From: Streptomyces guryensis
Lineage (GTDB): Bacteria; Actinomycetota; Actinomycetes; Streptomycetales; Streptomycetaceae
Direction of reading: 5' to 3'
DNA length: 64,000 nt
Assembly (NCBI RefSeq): GCF_021261325.1
Contig: NZ_JAJSBI010000017.1
Location: 145,012 to 209,011, forward strand
This document shows, in pieces, positions 34,579 to 42,212 of this stretch. The notes under the pieces were generated by a model. It searched no databases, was not told where the DNA came from, and worked only from the letters and a program-made list of their open reading frames with translations. Within the stretch, counting starts at the first letter, position 1; each line of letters opens with the position of its first letter. The position numbers were made by a program, and so were the translations under genes.

Positions 34579-35325
34579 TTAGAGGGCGCGCTCCTTGGCC
34601 TGAAGCGCCGCTTCACGTACTGGACCGCGGTGCACCGGGCCGTGCCCGGGCAGCAGCAGCTCGCCTTCCAGTGCGGCCAGGATGTCCAGCGAGGCCACGG
34701 CGCGGGCGCGCTCGTGGTGGAACATGTCGGGCAGCAGCTGCGGCCCCTGGATCCGCGAGGTGGGGTGGCCACTGGCCAGCGCGTCGCCCGAGATCAGCAC
34801 CCCGGCGTCCGGCAGGTGGAAGGCCGTGTGCCCGTCGGTGTGGCCGGGTGTGTGCACCGGCACGGGGCGGCCCGGCAGGTCCAGCGGGCCCGCTGCCGGG
34901 AACGGCTCCGGGGCGGCGACCGGCACATGGGCCATGCCGCCGGAGCGAAGGGTGTGCACCGACCAGGGCAGGACCCCTGGCCGCCAGCTGTTCTTCACGA
35001 CCTGCCCGACGGTCACCTGCTGCAGGAACTCCCGGCGTGCGTGCGGCACTTCGGCCTCATGGAGATACACGGGCGTGCCGTAGGTGCAGCGCAGATACTC
35101 GGCGGAGCCCAGATGGTCGTTGTGCGCGTGCGTGATCAGCACCGCCGCGACGGCCTCCGGTGCACCACCCACCGCCTCCAGCGACGCGAGCAACTGCTCC
35201 CGGTCTCCGAGGTAGCCGGTGTCCACCAGGGTCATCTCGTCGCCCTCGGTGAGGATCACCCAGTTGGTGTTGCTGCCGTGTACCAGGTGAATGCCGTCGG
35301 CGACTTGCCGCACGTCTGCCTGCAT
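34579..35325 (-). CDS. MBL-fold metallo-hydrolase
   Basis: 248 residues. The two-metal site is present: His66, His68, Asp70 and His71 in THAHNDHLG, His in HTPGHTDGHTAF, Asp in VLISGDALA and His in LPGHGPVH. It would hydrolyse thioesters, lactones or similar bonds (glyoxalase II/quorum-lactonase style), cytoplasmic. ATG 35325 is chosen as the family-like start; upstream residues are Arg/Cys-rich and unlikely to be coding. A 24-bp perfect dyad lies about 90-110 bp upstream. It could be co-transcribed into the DUF4032 gene. Confidence 0.87.
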   Translation of the reverse strand: MQADVRQVADGIHLVHGSNTNWVILTEGDEMTLVDTGYLGDREQLLASLEAVGGAPEAVAAVLITHAHNDHLGSAEYLRCTYGTPVYLHEAEVPHARREFLQQVTVGQVVKNSWRPGVLPWSVHTLRSGGMAHVPVAAPEPFPAAGPLDLPGRPVPVHTPGHTDGHTAFHLPDAGVLISGDALASGHPTSRIQGPQLLPDMFHHERARAVASLDILAALEGELLLPGHGPVHRGPVREAALQAKERAL

Positions 35326-35410
35326 GATTGCCCCGCGTGGTGAGGTCCCTGACCGACAGCACCAGCAAAGCAGACGCGGCCCGCACCGGAAGCGGCAGGT
35401 CCGCGCCAAT

Positions 35411-35434
35411 CTGCGAGTTCGCAAGCTCGCAGAG
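35411..35434. promoter_or_regulatory. 24-bp perfect dyad upstream of the MBL hydrolase
   Basis: TCTGCGAG (35411-35418) and CTCGCAGA (35427-35434) are 8-bp arms around TTCGCAAG, which itself repeats the TCGCA/TGCGA half-site. It lies 86 bp upstream of the MBL start, in a plain operator position, and just past the terminator of the AlkB-like gene. The regulator is unknown. Confidence 0.6.
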
Positions 35435-35438
35435 GGAG

Positions 35439-35473
35439 GGCTGCCTCCGGCACCGTCCGCCGGAGGCAGCCCC
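35439..35473 (-). terminator. Terminator of the AlkB-like gene
   Basis: A 14-bp perfect stem, GGGCTGCCTCCGGC (35439-35452) with GCCGGAGGCAGCCC (35460-35473), loop 7 nt, 33 bp past the AlkB-like stop in its direction of transcription. The strongest hairpin in this part of the window. Confidence 0.78.
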
Positions 35474-35505
35474 CTGCGTGCGGGCGAAGCGGCCGCCTCT
35501 CCGCC

Positions 35506-36132
35506 TCACCGCACGCCGTGCGGGCGGAACTGGATGCTGATGCGCGGTCCCGCGGCGCGTGTGGTCTTCGGAACGGAGTGCTCCCACGTCCGCTGGCAGG
35601 AGCCGCCCATCACGATGAGATCGCCGTGCCCCAGCGGACGCCGGACGCTGTCGCCGCCCCGCATCGGACGCAGCAGCAGATCGCGGGGCGCGCCCACGGA
35701 GAGGATGGCGACCATGGTGTCCTGGCGGGCGCCCCGCCCGATCCGGTCGCCGTGCCAGGCGACGCTGTCCCGCCCGTCGCGGTAGTAGCAGAGCCCGGCC
35801 GTGGTGAACGGCTCGCCCAGCTCGTCGGCATAGTGCGCGGACAGGGCGTCGCGCGCCTCGTCCAGCACCGGGTGGGGGAAGGTGTCGTCCGCTCCGTAGA
35901 ACGAGAGCAGCCGGGGTACGTCGACGACCTGGTCGTACATCTTGCGGCGCTCCGCGTGCCAGGGCACCTCCGCGGCCAGCCGTTCGAACAGGATGTCCGA
36001 GCCGCCGAGCCAGCCCGGCAGCACGTCGATCCAGGCGCCGAGGCCGAGAGGCGTCCGACGGATCCCGTCGAGGGAGCCGAGGCGCAACTCGTCGGTCTGG
36101 TCGAAGAGCGAGCCCTGGAGGTGCGTGGTCAC
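35506..36132 (-). CDS. AlkB-like 2-oxoglutarate/Fe(II) dioxygenase
   Basis: 208 residues. The iron triad is His127 and Asp129 (VAWHGDRIG) with His185 (TWEHSVPK); 2-oxoglutarate contacts are Arg197/Arg203 (RISIQFRP). The N-terminus PGWLGGSDILFERLAAEVPW is typical of AlkB repair enzymes. It would reverse alkyl damage on DNA or RNA bases by oxidative demethylation. GTG 36132 is the best family-length start though its ribosome site is weak. It is divergent from the TetR gene and ends at a strong terminator. Confidence 0.86.
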   Translation of the reverse strand: MTTHLQGSLFDQTDELRLGSLDGIRRTPLGLGAWIDVLPGWLGGSDILFERLAAEVPWHAERRKMYDQVVDVPRLLSFYGADDTFPHPVLDEARDALSAHYADELGEPFTTAGLCYYRDGRDSVAWHGDRIGRGARQDTMVAILSVGAPRDLLLRPMRGGDSVRRPLGHGDLIVMGGSCQRTWEHSVPKTTRAAGPRISIQFRPHGVR

Positions 36133-36230
36133 AGATTCAGCGTACCCCGATATTCGAATCTCTGTTCCCATCCGGACTCTGTTCCTGTCTGGTTCGGCCG
36201 GGATCCCGGTGCTCCACACCCTTCCGCCTT

Positions 36231-36255
36231 CCGATGCATCGGTGTATCGGATACA
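36231..36255. promoter_or_regulatory. Two adjacent palindromes before the TetR gene
   Basis: CCGATGCATCGG (36231-36242, perfect 12-mer) abuts TGTATC-G-GATACA (36243-36255, perfect dyad); an extra half-site ATGTATCG follows at 36259. All are 26-50 bp upstream of the TetR start. Autoregulation by TetR is the natural reading. Confidence 0.6.
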
Positions 36256-36280
36256 TTCATGTATCGAACGGAGGTCGGAG

Positions 36281-36910
36281 ATGACGACAGGGGAAACGGC
36301 GGCCCCGCGCGTGACCAGGCGCCGGGTCCGCACACGCGCCAACCTCCTCGATGCCGCCTTCGCCGTGTTCGCCACCAAGGGCTTCGGGCGGGTCTCCATC
36401 GAGGAGGTCTGCGAGGCCGCCGGCTACAGCAGAGGAGCCTTCTACTCCAACTTCGACAGCCTGGACGAGCTGTTCTTCGCCCTCTACCGGCAGCGCGCCG
36501 ACCTCATCGCGGACCAGGTCTCCGGCGCCCTCGCCCTGGACGGACCGGACCTGGACGTGGCCGCCGCCGTCGACCGCGTCACCGAAGTACTGCTCCTCGA
36601 CCTGGACTGGCTCCTGGTGAAGACGGACTTCCTGGTGCACGCCGCCCGCGATCCGCAGGTCGCCGAGACCCTGCTGGAACACCGGTCGCGGCTGCGGCGG
36701 GCGGTGGCCGACCGGCTCGCCCGCGCGCAGGGACTCGCCCAACTGCCCGCCGTGCTCGGCGACATCGACGGCGCGGCGCACGCCGTGGTCGCCGCGTACG
36801 ACGGAGTCACCACCCAACTGCTGCTGGACAAGGACGTGGACAGCGCCCGCGGCTGGCTCAAGCAACTGCTGACCGCGCTGCTGACCGACGGCAGTGGCAC
36901 CTCCCGATGA
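36281..36910 (+). CDS. TetR-family regulator of the FAD dehydrogenase
   Basis: 209 residues. The HTH is clear: TRANLLDAAFAVFATKGFGR, then SIEEVCEAAGYSRGAFYSNF. The C-terminal domain is helical and of normal size, so the protein is complete. ATG 36281 follows GGAGG by 6 nt. It precedes the FAD-binding dehydrogenase by 56 bp on the same strand and probably represses it and itself through the palindromes at 36231-36255. The ligand is unknown, perhaps a sterol- or lipid-derived molecule. Confidence 0.9.
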   Translation: MTTGETAAPRVTRRRVRTRANLLDAAFAVFATKGFGRVSIEEVCEAAGYSRGAFYSNFDSLDELFFALYRQRADLIADQVSGALALDGPDLDVAAAVDRVTEVLLLDLDWLLVKTDFLVHAARDPQVAETLLEHRSRLRRAVADRLARAQGLAQLPAVLGDIDGAAHAVVAAYDGVTTQLLLDKDVDSARGWLKQLLTALLTDGSGTSR

Positions 36911-36966
36911 GTTCTCCGAACGAGCCCCCTCAACCAGACCACCGAACGAGCAAAGGAACCCTCGCC

Positions 36967-38637
36967 ATGGATGCGGACGTCATCGTCGTCGGAGCGGGCC
37001 TCGCGGGCCTGGTCGCCGCGCACGAGCTCACCAGCCGGGGCCGCAGGGTCGCGCTGGTCGACCAGGAGAACGCCGCCAACCTGGGAGGCCAGGCGTTCTG
37101 GTCCTTCGGCGGGCTGTTCCTCGTGGACTCCCCGGAGCAGCGCCGCCTGGGCATCAAGGACTCCTTCGACCTGGCCTGGAACGACTGGCAGGGCAGCGCC
37201 GGGTTCGACCGGGTCGACGACGAGGACTCCTGGGCGGTGCGCTGGGCCCGCGCGTACGTCGAGTGGGCGGCGGGGGAGAAGCGGTCCTGGCTGGACGGGC
37301 ACGGCATCAAGCTGCTGCCGACGGTCGGCTGGGCCGAACGGGGCGACCTGCGGGCCGACGGCCACGGCAACTCCGTGCCCCGCTTCCACGTCACCTGGGG
37401 CACCGGCACCGGCGTCGTGGAGCCGTTCGTCGACCACGCCAAGCAGGCCGCCCGCGACGGACTGCTCACCTTCCACCACCGCCACCAGGTCGACGAGCTG
37501 GTGATCGAGGAAGGCGCCGCCCGCGGAGTGCGGGGAACGGTACTCGCCGAAGACCGCTCGCCCCGGGGAATCCCCTCCAACCGCGACCGCATCGGCGACT
37601 TCGAACTCACCGCCCGGGCCGTCGTCGTCACCACCGGCGGCATCGGCGCCAACCACGACATCGTGCGCCGCTACTGGCCGGAGCGCCTCGGTACCCCGCC
37701 CACCGACATGGTCACCGGCGTTCCCGCGTACGTCGACGGCCGCATGCTCGACATCAGTGCCGAGGCGGGCGTCCGTCTGGTCAACCGCGACCGCATGTGG
37801 CACTACACCGAGGGCGTCCAGAACTGGGACCCGATCTGGCCCGGCCACGGCATTCGGATCCTGCCCGGCCCCTCCTCCCTCTGGTTCGACGCCCTCGGCC
37901 GCCGCCTGCCCGACCCCTGCCTGCCCGGCTACGACACCCTGGGCACCCTCAAACACCTGCGCACCACCGAGGACATCGCGGGCTACGACCACTCCTGGTT
38001 CATCCTCACGCAGAAGATCATCGAGAAGGAGTTCGCGCTGTCGGGCTCCGAGCAGAACCCCGACATCACCGCCAAGGACAAGGGCGCGGTCCTGAAGAAC
38101 CGTCTCGGCAAGGGCGCCCCGGCCCCGGTCGACGCGTTCCTGCGCCAGGGAGCCGACTTCGTGACCGCCCCCACCCTGGAGCAACTCGTCACGAAGATGA
38201 ACGAGTTGACGGACAAGCCGCTGCTCGATGCGGACGAACTGCGCCGCCAGATCGAGGCCCGCGACCGGCAGATCGCCAACCCCTACAGCAAGGACTCCCA
38301 GATCCAGGGCATCCGCAACGCCCGCCGCTACATCGGCGACCGCCTCGGCCGCGTCGCCACCCCGCACCGCATCCTCGACCCGGCGGCCGGCCCGCTCATC
38401 GGCGTCAAGCTGCACGTCCTCACCCGCAAGACCCTCGGCGGCATCCAGACCGACCTCGACTCCCGCGCCCTGGGCGCCGACGGCACCCCGATCGACGGTC
38501 TCTACGCGGCCGGCGAGGTCGCCGGCTTCGGCGGCGGAGGCGTCCACGGCTACAACGCCCTGGAGGGCACCTTCCTCGGCGGCTGCCTCTTCTCCGGCCG
38601 AGCGGCGGGACGGGCGGCGGCGAAGCAGACCGCCTGA
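36967..38637 (+). CDS. FAD-binding dehydrogenase (3-ketosteroid-dehydrogenase-like)
   Basis: 556 residues of the fumarate-reductase/ketosteroid-dehydrogenase superfamily. The FAD motif is VIVVGAGLAGLVAAHEL at residues 5-21; VVVTTGGIGANHDIVRRYWP is the second dinucleotide region; GLYAAGEVAGFGGGGVHGYN is the C-terminal FAD loop. It matches the long COG3573-type group rather than classical KstD, so the substrate could be a ketosteroid or another enone. ATG follows AAAGGA. It is expressed with the TetR gene. Past its stop lies a wrecked GMC oxidoreductase that may once have been its partner. Confidence 0.87.
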   Translation: MDADVIVVGAGLAGLVAAHELTSRGRRVALVDQENAANLGGQAFWSFGGLFLVDSPEQRRLGIKDSFDLAWNDWQGSAGFDRVDDEDSWAVRWARAYVEWAAGEKRSWLDGHGIKLLPTVGWAERGDLRADGHGNSVPRFHVTWGTGTGVVEPFVDHAKQAARDGLLTFHHRHQVDELVIEEGAARGVRGTVLAEDRSPRGIPSNRDRIGDFELTARAVVVTTGGIGANHDIVRRYWPERLGTPPTDMVTGVPAYVDGRMLDISAEAGVRLVNRDRMWHYTEGVQNWDPIWPGHGIRILPGPSSLWFDALGRRLPDPCLPGYDTLGTLKHLRTTEDIAGYDHSWFILTQKIIEKEFALSGSEQNPDITAKDKGAVLKNRLGKGAPAPVDAFLRQGADFVTAPTLEQLVTKMNELTDKPLLDADELRRQIEARDRQIANPYSKDSQIQGIRNARRYIGDRLGRVATPHRILDPAAGPLIGVKLHVLTRKTLGGIQTDLDSRALGADGTPIDGLYAAGEVAGFGGGGVHGYNALEGTFLGGCLFSGRAAGRAAAKQTA

Positions 38638-39258
38638 CCGGCGGTCGCGCGCGCAGCAGGGGGACCGGAGTGCCGACCGGCCGCCCCTGCGGCACTGCCT
38701 TCCCGCACGGCCGGACGAGATCGAACGCATCCTGCGCGTCGCCGCCCGGCTGCTCGACGTCCTCGGCGCCAAGGGCCTGCTCGCCCTGGCCGGCGCCGGA
38801 CGACTCGGCCGGCGGGCCGCGGTCCGCTGCGCCGCAACGCATTGGGCTGCAAGGCTTCCTGCCAGTGCGTGGTGGGGTGTCCCACCGGCGTCAAGCAGAG
38901 CGTGCGCCTGGCCGTCCTGCCCGACGCGTGCGCCCACGGAGCGGGCATCGTCACCGGCGCACGGGTGCTGCGGATCCTCCTCGACCACGACCGACCGGGC
39001 CCGCCACCAGCCGCGGGCATCCTGGCCCGACGGGCGGACGGCAGCGAACCGATGATCGCCGACCGGCCCGCGGGACGGGTCCTGGGCCAGGGCCGCACCC
39101 TCGTCCGCTACCGCCCGGACCCCCGCGACGGCGCCCGGCTGATGACCGCCGTATGAGCCATGGGCCGCACCCTCTTCGCCGCCGGGGCCCACGAGGTGCT
39201 CACCGGTGTTCCAAGGGCTCCGTGCGCCCGCACCCTCGCCGAACTCGACGCGCTGCTC

Positions 39259-39278
39259 ACCGGGATCAACCGGGATCA
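39259..39278. repeat. 10-bp exact tandem duplication in the GMC pseudogene
   Basis: ACCGGGATCA occurs twice in direct succession (39259-39268 and 39269-39278). It shifts the reading frame from 1 to 2, a slippage scar. Confidence 0.8.
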
Positions 39279-39353
39279 CCCCGCGTGATCTGCACCTGTC
39301 GGCCCTCCACCCGGCCGGCACGGTCGCCGCGGGCGGCCGCCCCGGGCGGGCGC

Positions 39354-39387
39354 CGGCCGATGCCGAGGGCCGGCCGATGCCGAAGGC
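39354..39387. repeat. 17-bp tandem duplication in the GMC pseudogene
   Basis: CGGCCGATGCCGAGGGC (39354-39370) is followed by the same 17-mer with one change (39371-39387). Together with the 10-bp copy the added length is 27, which restores the original frame downstream. Confidence 0.8.
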
Positions 39388-39499
39388 CGGCTGTAAGGCG
39401 TCCACGGCGTTCTCGTCACCGACGCCCCCGTCCTGCCGGCTGCCCGGGGGTCAACCGCCGACTGAGCACCATGGCGGCAGCCCTCGCGGTCACGGAGTA

Positions 39500-39859
39500 C
39501 TACCTCGCATCCGGACCCAGCAGCCGGAGCAGTACCGCGGCATGACTCTGCTCGGGGTCCTTGGACGCCGTCAGCAGCGTCACGGGCCCCTTGGCCGTCA
39601 ACTCCCGGACGTAGCTGAGCAGTTCGCCCGCCTCAGGGGCGTCCAGCTCCGCCTCGTAGCGGTCGGCGAACTCCTCGTACGAGCCCTCACCGGCGTGATA
39701 CCAGCGGCGCAGTTCGGTCGACGGGGTGAGGGCCTTGGGCCACTCGTCCACGTGCGCCGCGTCCTTGGACAGGCCGCGCGGCCACAGCCGGTCGACCAGG
39801 ACGCGTACACCGTCGTCCGGCTCGGGCGGTTCGTAGACGCGACGCACGCGAACGCTCAC
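39500..39859 (-). CDS. DUF488 family protein
   Basis: 119 residues. DUF488 hallmarks are all present: VRVLVDRLWPRGLSK at the start, DEWPKALTPSTELRRWYHA in the middle and GPVTLLTASKDPEQSHAAVL at the end. The family is small, cytoplasmic and of unknown function. GTG 39859 follows GGGAAGG by 7 nt. It is an intact gene inside a zone of dead ones; its 3' end covers the last bases of the GMC pseudogene. Divergent from the M1 peptidase fragment. Confidence 0.85.
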   Translation of the reverse strand: MSVRVRRVYEPPEPDDGVRVLVDRLWPRGLSKDAAHVDEWPKALTPSTELRRWYHAGEGSYEEFADRYEAELDAPEAGELLSYVRELTAKGPVTLLTASKDPEQSHAAVLLRLLGPDAR

Positions 39860-40009
39860 GATCGGGCCTTCCCGGGTTGCTGGTGGCGTCGAGCGTAGTG
39901 CGCAGGCGTGGGGTGACGCCGTATCACTTGACCCAATCGAGGAGGAAACCGAGCCGGGCGACCCATAACCTGGAATCGTGTGATCATCGGCCACCCCCCA
40001 GGAGTGCAT

Positions 40010-40322
40010 GTGAGGAAGTCCAGCCGACAGTCCGTCAGACCCACCGCCTTCCTCCGTCGCGAGGCCCTGACCGCGACCGTCCCCGTTGCGCTCGCGGCAC
40101 TGCTCGCCGCCGCCGGACCCGCGACCGCCGGCACGGGAGGCGCGTCCGGAGTCGGCGACCCGTACTTCCCGCTCGCCGGCAACGGCGGCTACCACGTAGA
40201 CCACTACGACCTGACTCTCCGTTACGACCCGACGAGCCGTCACCTCGACGGCGCCGCCGTCCTCACCGCCCGCGCCACGCAGGACCTCACCCGTTTCGAC
40301 CTCGACTTCAACGGGCTGAACC
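40010..40322 (+). pseudogene. M1 aminopeptidase, 5' fragment only
   Basis: GTG 40010 follows AGGAG. About 105 codons give a signal peptide (TATVPVALAALLAAAGPATAG) and the first strands of an M1 zinc aminopeptidase (GDPYFPLAGNGGYHVDHYDL, then LTLRYDPTSRHLDGAA and DLTRFDLDFNGL). Homology stops near 40322, where sequence of an unrelated minus-strand gene begins; the frame then runs on to 40777 without sense. The catalytic HExxH half is absent from the window. Promoter and signal peptide are intact, so a useless secreted peptide may still be made. Confidence 0.8.
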
Positions 40323-40726
40323 GGCTCGGTGCGGTCCAGACCCAGCAGGTGCAACGTCTTGAGCGTCTCGATGAACTCCCGGCCCAGGCCGTACTTGAAG
40401 GTGACCCGGCGGGCGTTCACCCAGCGCGGGACGAGCAGCACCTCCTCGTGCTCCACGTTCACGCACTCGACGGGACCGATGCCCTCAGGGAAGTCGAACA
40501 CCTCCGGCTCGCTGAACGGCTCGGTGGTGAACCAGCCGCGGCCGGACTCGTACACGACCGGCGGATTGAGGCATTCCTCGATGGTGGTCCAGATGCTGAA
40601 GGAAGGGGCGAAGTCATAGCCGTCGACGGTGAGGTTCGCTCCGTCGCGGACGCCGATCTCCTCGATCTCGTCGAAGAGTTCGTCGGCGGAGTACCGGGCG
40701 AAGACGTCCGACAGGCCCGGTTCCAC
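40323..40726 (-). pseudogene. Saccharopine-dehydrogenase-type enzyme, internal fragment
   Basis: On the minus strand, codons from 40726 down read EPGLSDVFARYSADELFDEI, IGVRDGANLTVDGYDFAPS, FSIWTTIEECLNPPVVYE, PEGIGPVECVNVEHEEVLL and FIETLKTLHLLGLDRTEPV. This is the middle of a saccharopine-dehydrogenase-like protein. The NAD-binding N-terminus and the C-terminus are missing. Both ends abut other truncated genes (M1 peptidase at 40322, MBL at about 40727), so this is a transplanted piece, not a gene. Confidence 0.78.
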
Positions 40727-41737
40727 GCGCCCTGCGCGAATTGCGGGCCGTCACCCGGGCGCCGATCACCCGTGTGATCCTCACCCACGCGCACTTCGAC
40801 CACATCGGCGGCCTGGAGGCACTCGCCGGCCCCGGAACCCTGGTCGTCGCCCAGGCCGCCTTCCCCGACGAACTCGCGCTGCAGGCCGTGAGTCCGTCCC
40901 CCCTCCCGTCCCTGCTGCCGGACGGCCAGGACCGCCGCCCGCACGTCGTCCCGGACCGGCTCGTCGAGCAGCCCGAGAGACTGACCGTCGGCGGGCGGAG
41001 TTTCACGCTCATCCCCATCGCCGGAGGCGCGACCAGCGACGGTCTCCTCGTCCAACTCTCCGACGAGGGCGTGGTGTTCACCGGTGACATGTGTATGCCG
41101 TACCTCGGCGCGCCGTTCTTCGCCGAAGGCTCGGCCGAGGGGTTGTTCGACGCCCTGCGGACCGTCCAGGACCTGCGGCCCCGGTTGCTGGTCCACGGCC
41201 ACCCGCCGTTGACCGAGAACTTCACCGTCGAGGCGCTCTCCGGACTGCTCGCCGCCCTGCGTGACCTCCACACCGTCGTCGCGGACGACATCGTCGCGGG
41301 CCGGTCGCTGACCGACGTGCTGGACCGCGACCACCTTCCCGAGGTGCTGCGCGGGCATCCGGCCGCGATCCTCCCGTACCTGGTCATGCGCGACGGCTTC
41401 ATCCAGCGCGTCCACGGCCAGAGGACCGGCTACTGGAAGGCGGACGGCGACGGCGTGGACCCCGTCGGCCGGGCGCAGTGGGCCGCGGCGCTGGACCTGC
41501 TGGCCGGCGGCAGGGCGGAGGCGTCCGTCACGGCGGGGGAGGAACTGCTGGCGCGCGGCGAACCGGAGGTAGCGCTCAGGATCGTCGACGGCCTGCTGAG
41601 CCACCCCGACGACGCGCCGCCGGCCGAGGTGCGCCGACGGATCCTGCACGCTCGTCGAACGGCACCAGCTCTTCAGCCCGTTCAGGTTCGCCTACTACGC
41701 GGGGCTCGCGGGCCTGACCGCGTCACCCGCCGGCTGA
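40727..41737 (+). pseudogene. MBL-fold hydrolase (alkylsulfatase-like), 5'-truncated and frameshifted
   Basis: The frame starts abruptly at ALRELRAVTRAPITRVILTH, with the metal site HAHFDHIGGLEAL, VVFTGDMCMPYLG and LVHGHPPLTENF. It continues through a helical dimerisation-type region (GYWKADGDGVDPVGRAQWAA, LLARGEPEVALRIVDGLLS). The first 60-80 residues are missing. Near 41647 the frame shifts by one; the true C-terminus (LVERHQLFSPFRFAYYAGLAG) continues in the other frame to a TGA at 41735. TTG 40741 could start translation but without a ribosome site. The tail overlaps the HxlR gene. Confidence 0.78.
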
Positions 41738-42180
41738 GCACCGGGCCCGGGCTCCATGCCGCAGTCGTACGGCCCGAGCGGCTTCCCGCAGGCGGAGCAG
41801 GTCAGCCCGGGCCGAAGCCGGCCGCCGCAGCCGCGGTGCAGGACCACCAGCGGCGGCCCCTGCGGCGCCCGGTGCCCGTCCCCCCACAGCAGCAAGGACA
41901 TGATCACCGGCCACAGGTCCAGGCCCGCCGGGGTCACCAGGTACTCGTATCGCTCCGGCCGGGTCTGATAGAGCCGCCGTTCGAGAATCCCGGCCTCGCA
42001 GAGCTTGCCCAGCCGGTCGGACAGCACGTTGTGCGCGATGCCGAGGCTGCCGCGGAAGTCCTCGAACCTCCGCGTGCCGCGCAGCGCGTCCCGCACGATC
42101 AGCAGCGTCCAGCGCTCACCCGCCACTTCGAGCGACCGGGCGATCGAGCAGACCTGACCTTCGTAGGTACGAGGAAGCAC
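41695..42180 (-). CDS. HxlR-family transcriptional regulator
   Basis: 161 residues. A winged helix typical of HxlR/MarR-like proteins: CSIARSLEVAGERWTLLIVR, RFEDFRGSLGIAHNVLSDRL, LYQTRPERYEYLVTPAGLDL. After the DNA-binding part comes a CxxC zinc-like knuckle (GLTCSACGKPLGPYDCG) common in a Streptomyces subgroup. It likely senses redox or small molecules through Cys13 or the knuckle. GTG 42180 follows GGAGG. Its 3' end covers the remnant of the MBL pseudogene, and its target is not evident nearby. Confidence 0.88.
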   Translation of the reverse strand: MLPRTYEGQVCSIARSLEVAGERWTLLIVRDALRGTRRFEDFRGSLGIAHNVLSDRLGKLCEAGILERRLYQTRPERYEYLVTPAGLDLWPVIMSLLLWGDGHRAPQGPPLVVLHRGCGGRLRPGLTCSACGKPLGPYDCGMEPGPGAQPAGDAVRPASPA

Positions 42181-42212
42181 GCCCCCCTCCTACGTCGATT
42201 GCATCACGCAAG

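Larger units (their letters stand above)
38700..39525 (+). pseudogene. GMC-family oxidoreductase, heavily decayed
   Basis: Scattered across three frames are clear GMC (glucose-methanol-choline, cholesterol-oxidase-like) pieces. They are an N-terminal helix (EIERILRVAARLLDVLG), RNALGCKASCQCVVGCPTG with VKQSVRLAVLPDACAHGA, then after a large internal deletion VRYRPDPRDGARLMTAV. A TGA (39154-39156), LFAAGAHEVLTGV, LHLSALHPAGTVAAGG, GVHGVLVTDAPVLP and finally CPGVNRRLSTMAAALAVTE follow. The N-terminal FAD domain is missing. Frame changes coincide with a 10-bp and a 17-bp tandem duplication plus a 1-nt loss near 39432. The tail overlaps the convergent DUF488 gene. Non-functional. Confidence 0.82.

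Noticed and set aside
39860..40322. Extension of the DUF488 reading frame upstream through the M1 fragment
   Set aside because: DUF488 has its own GTG with a ribosome site at 39859; the upstream frame is open only because of GC bias.
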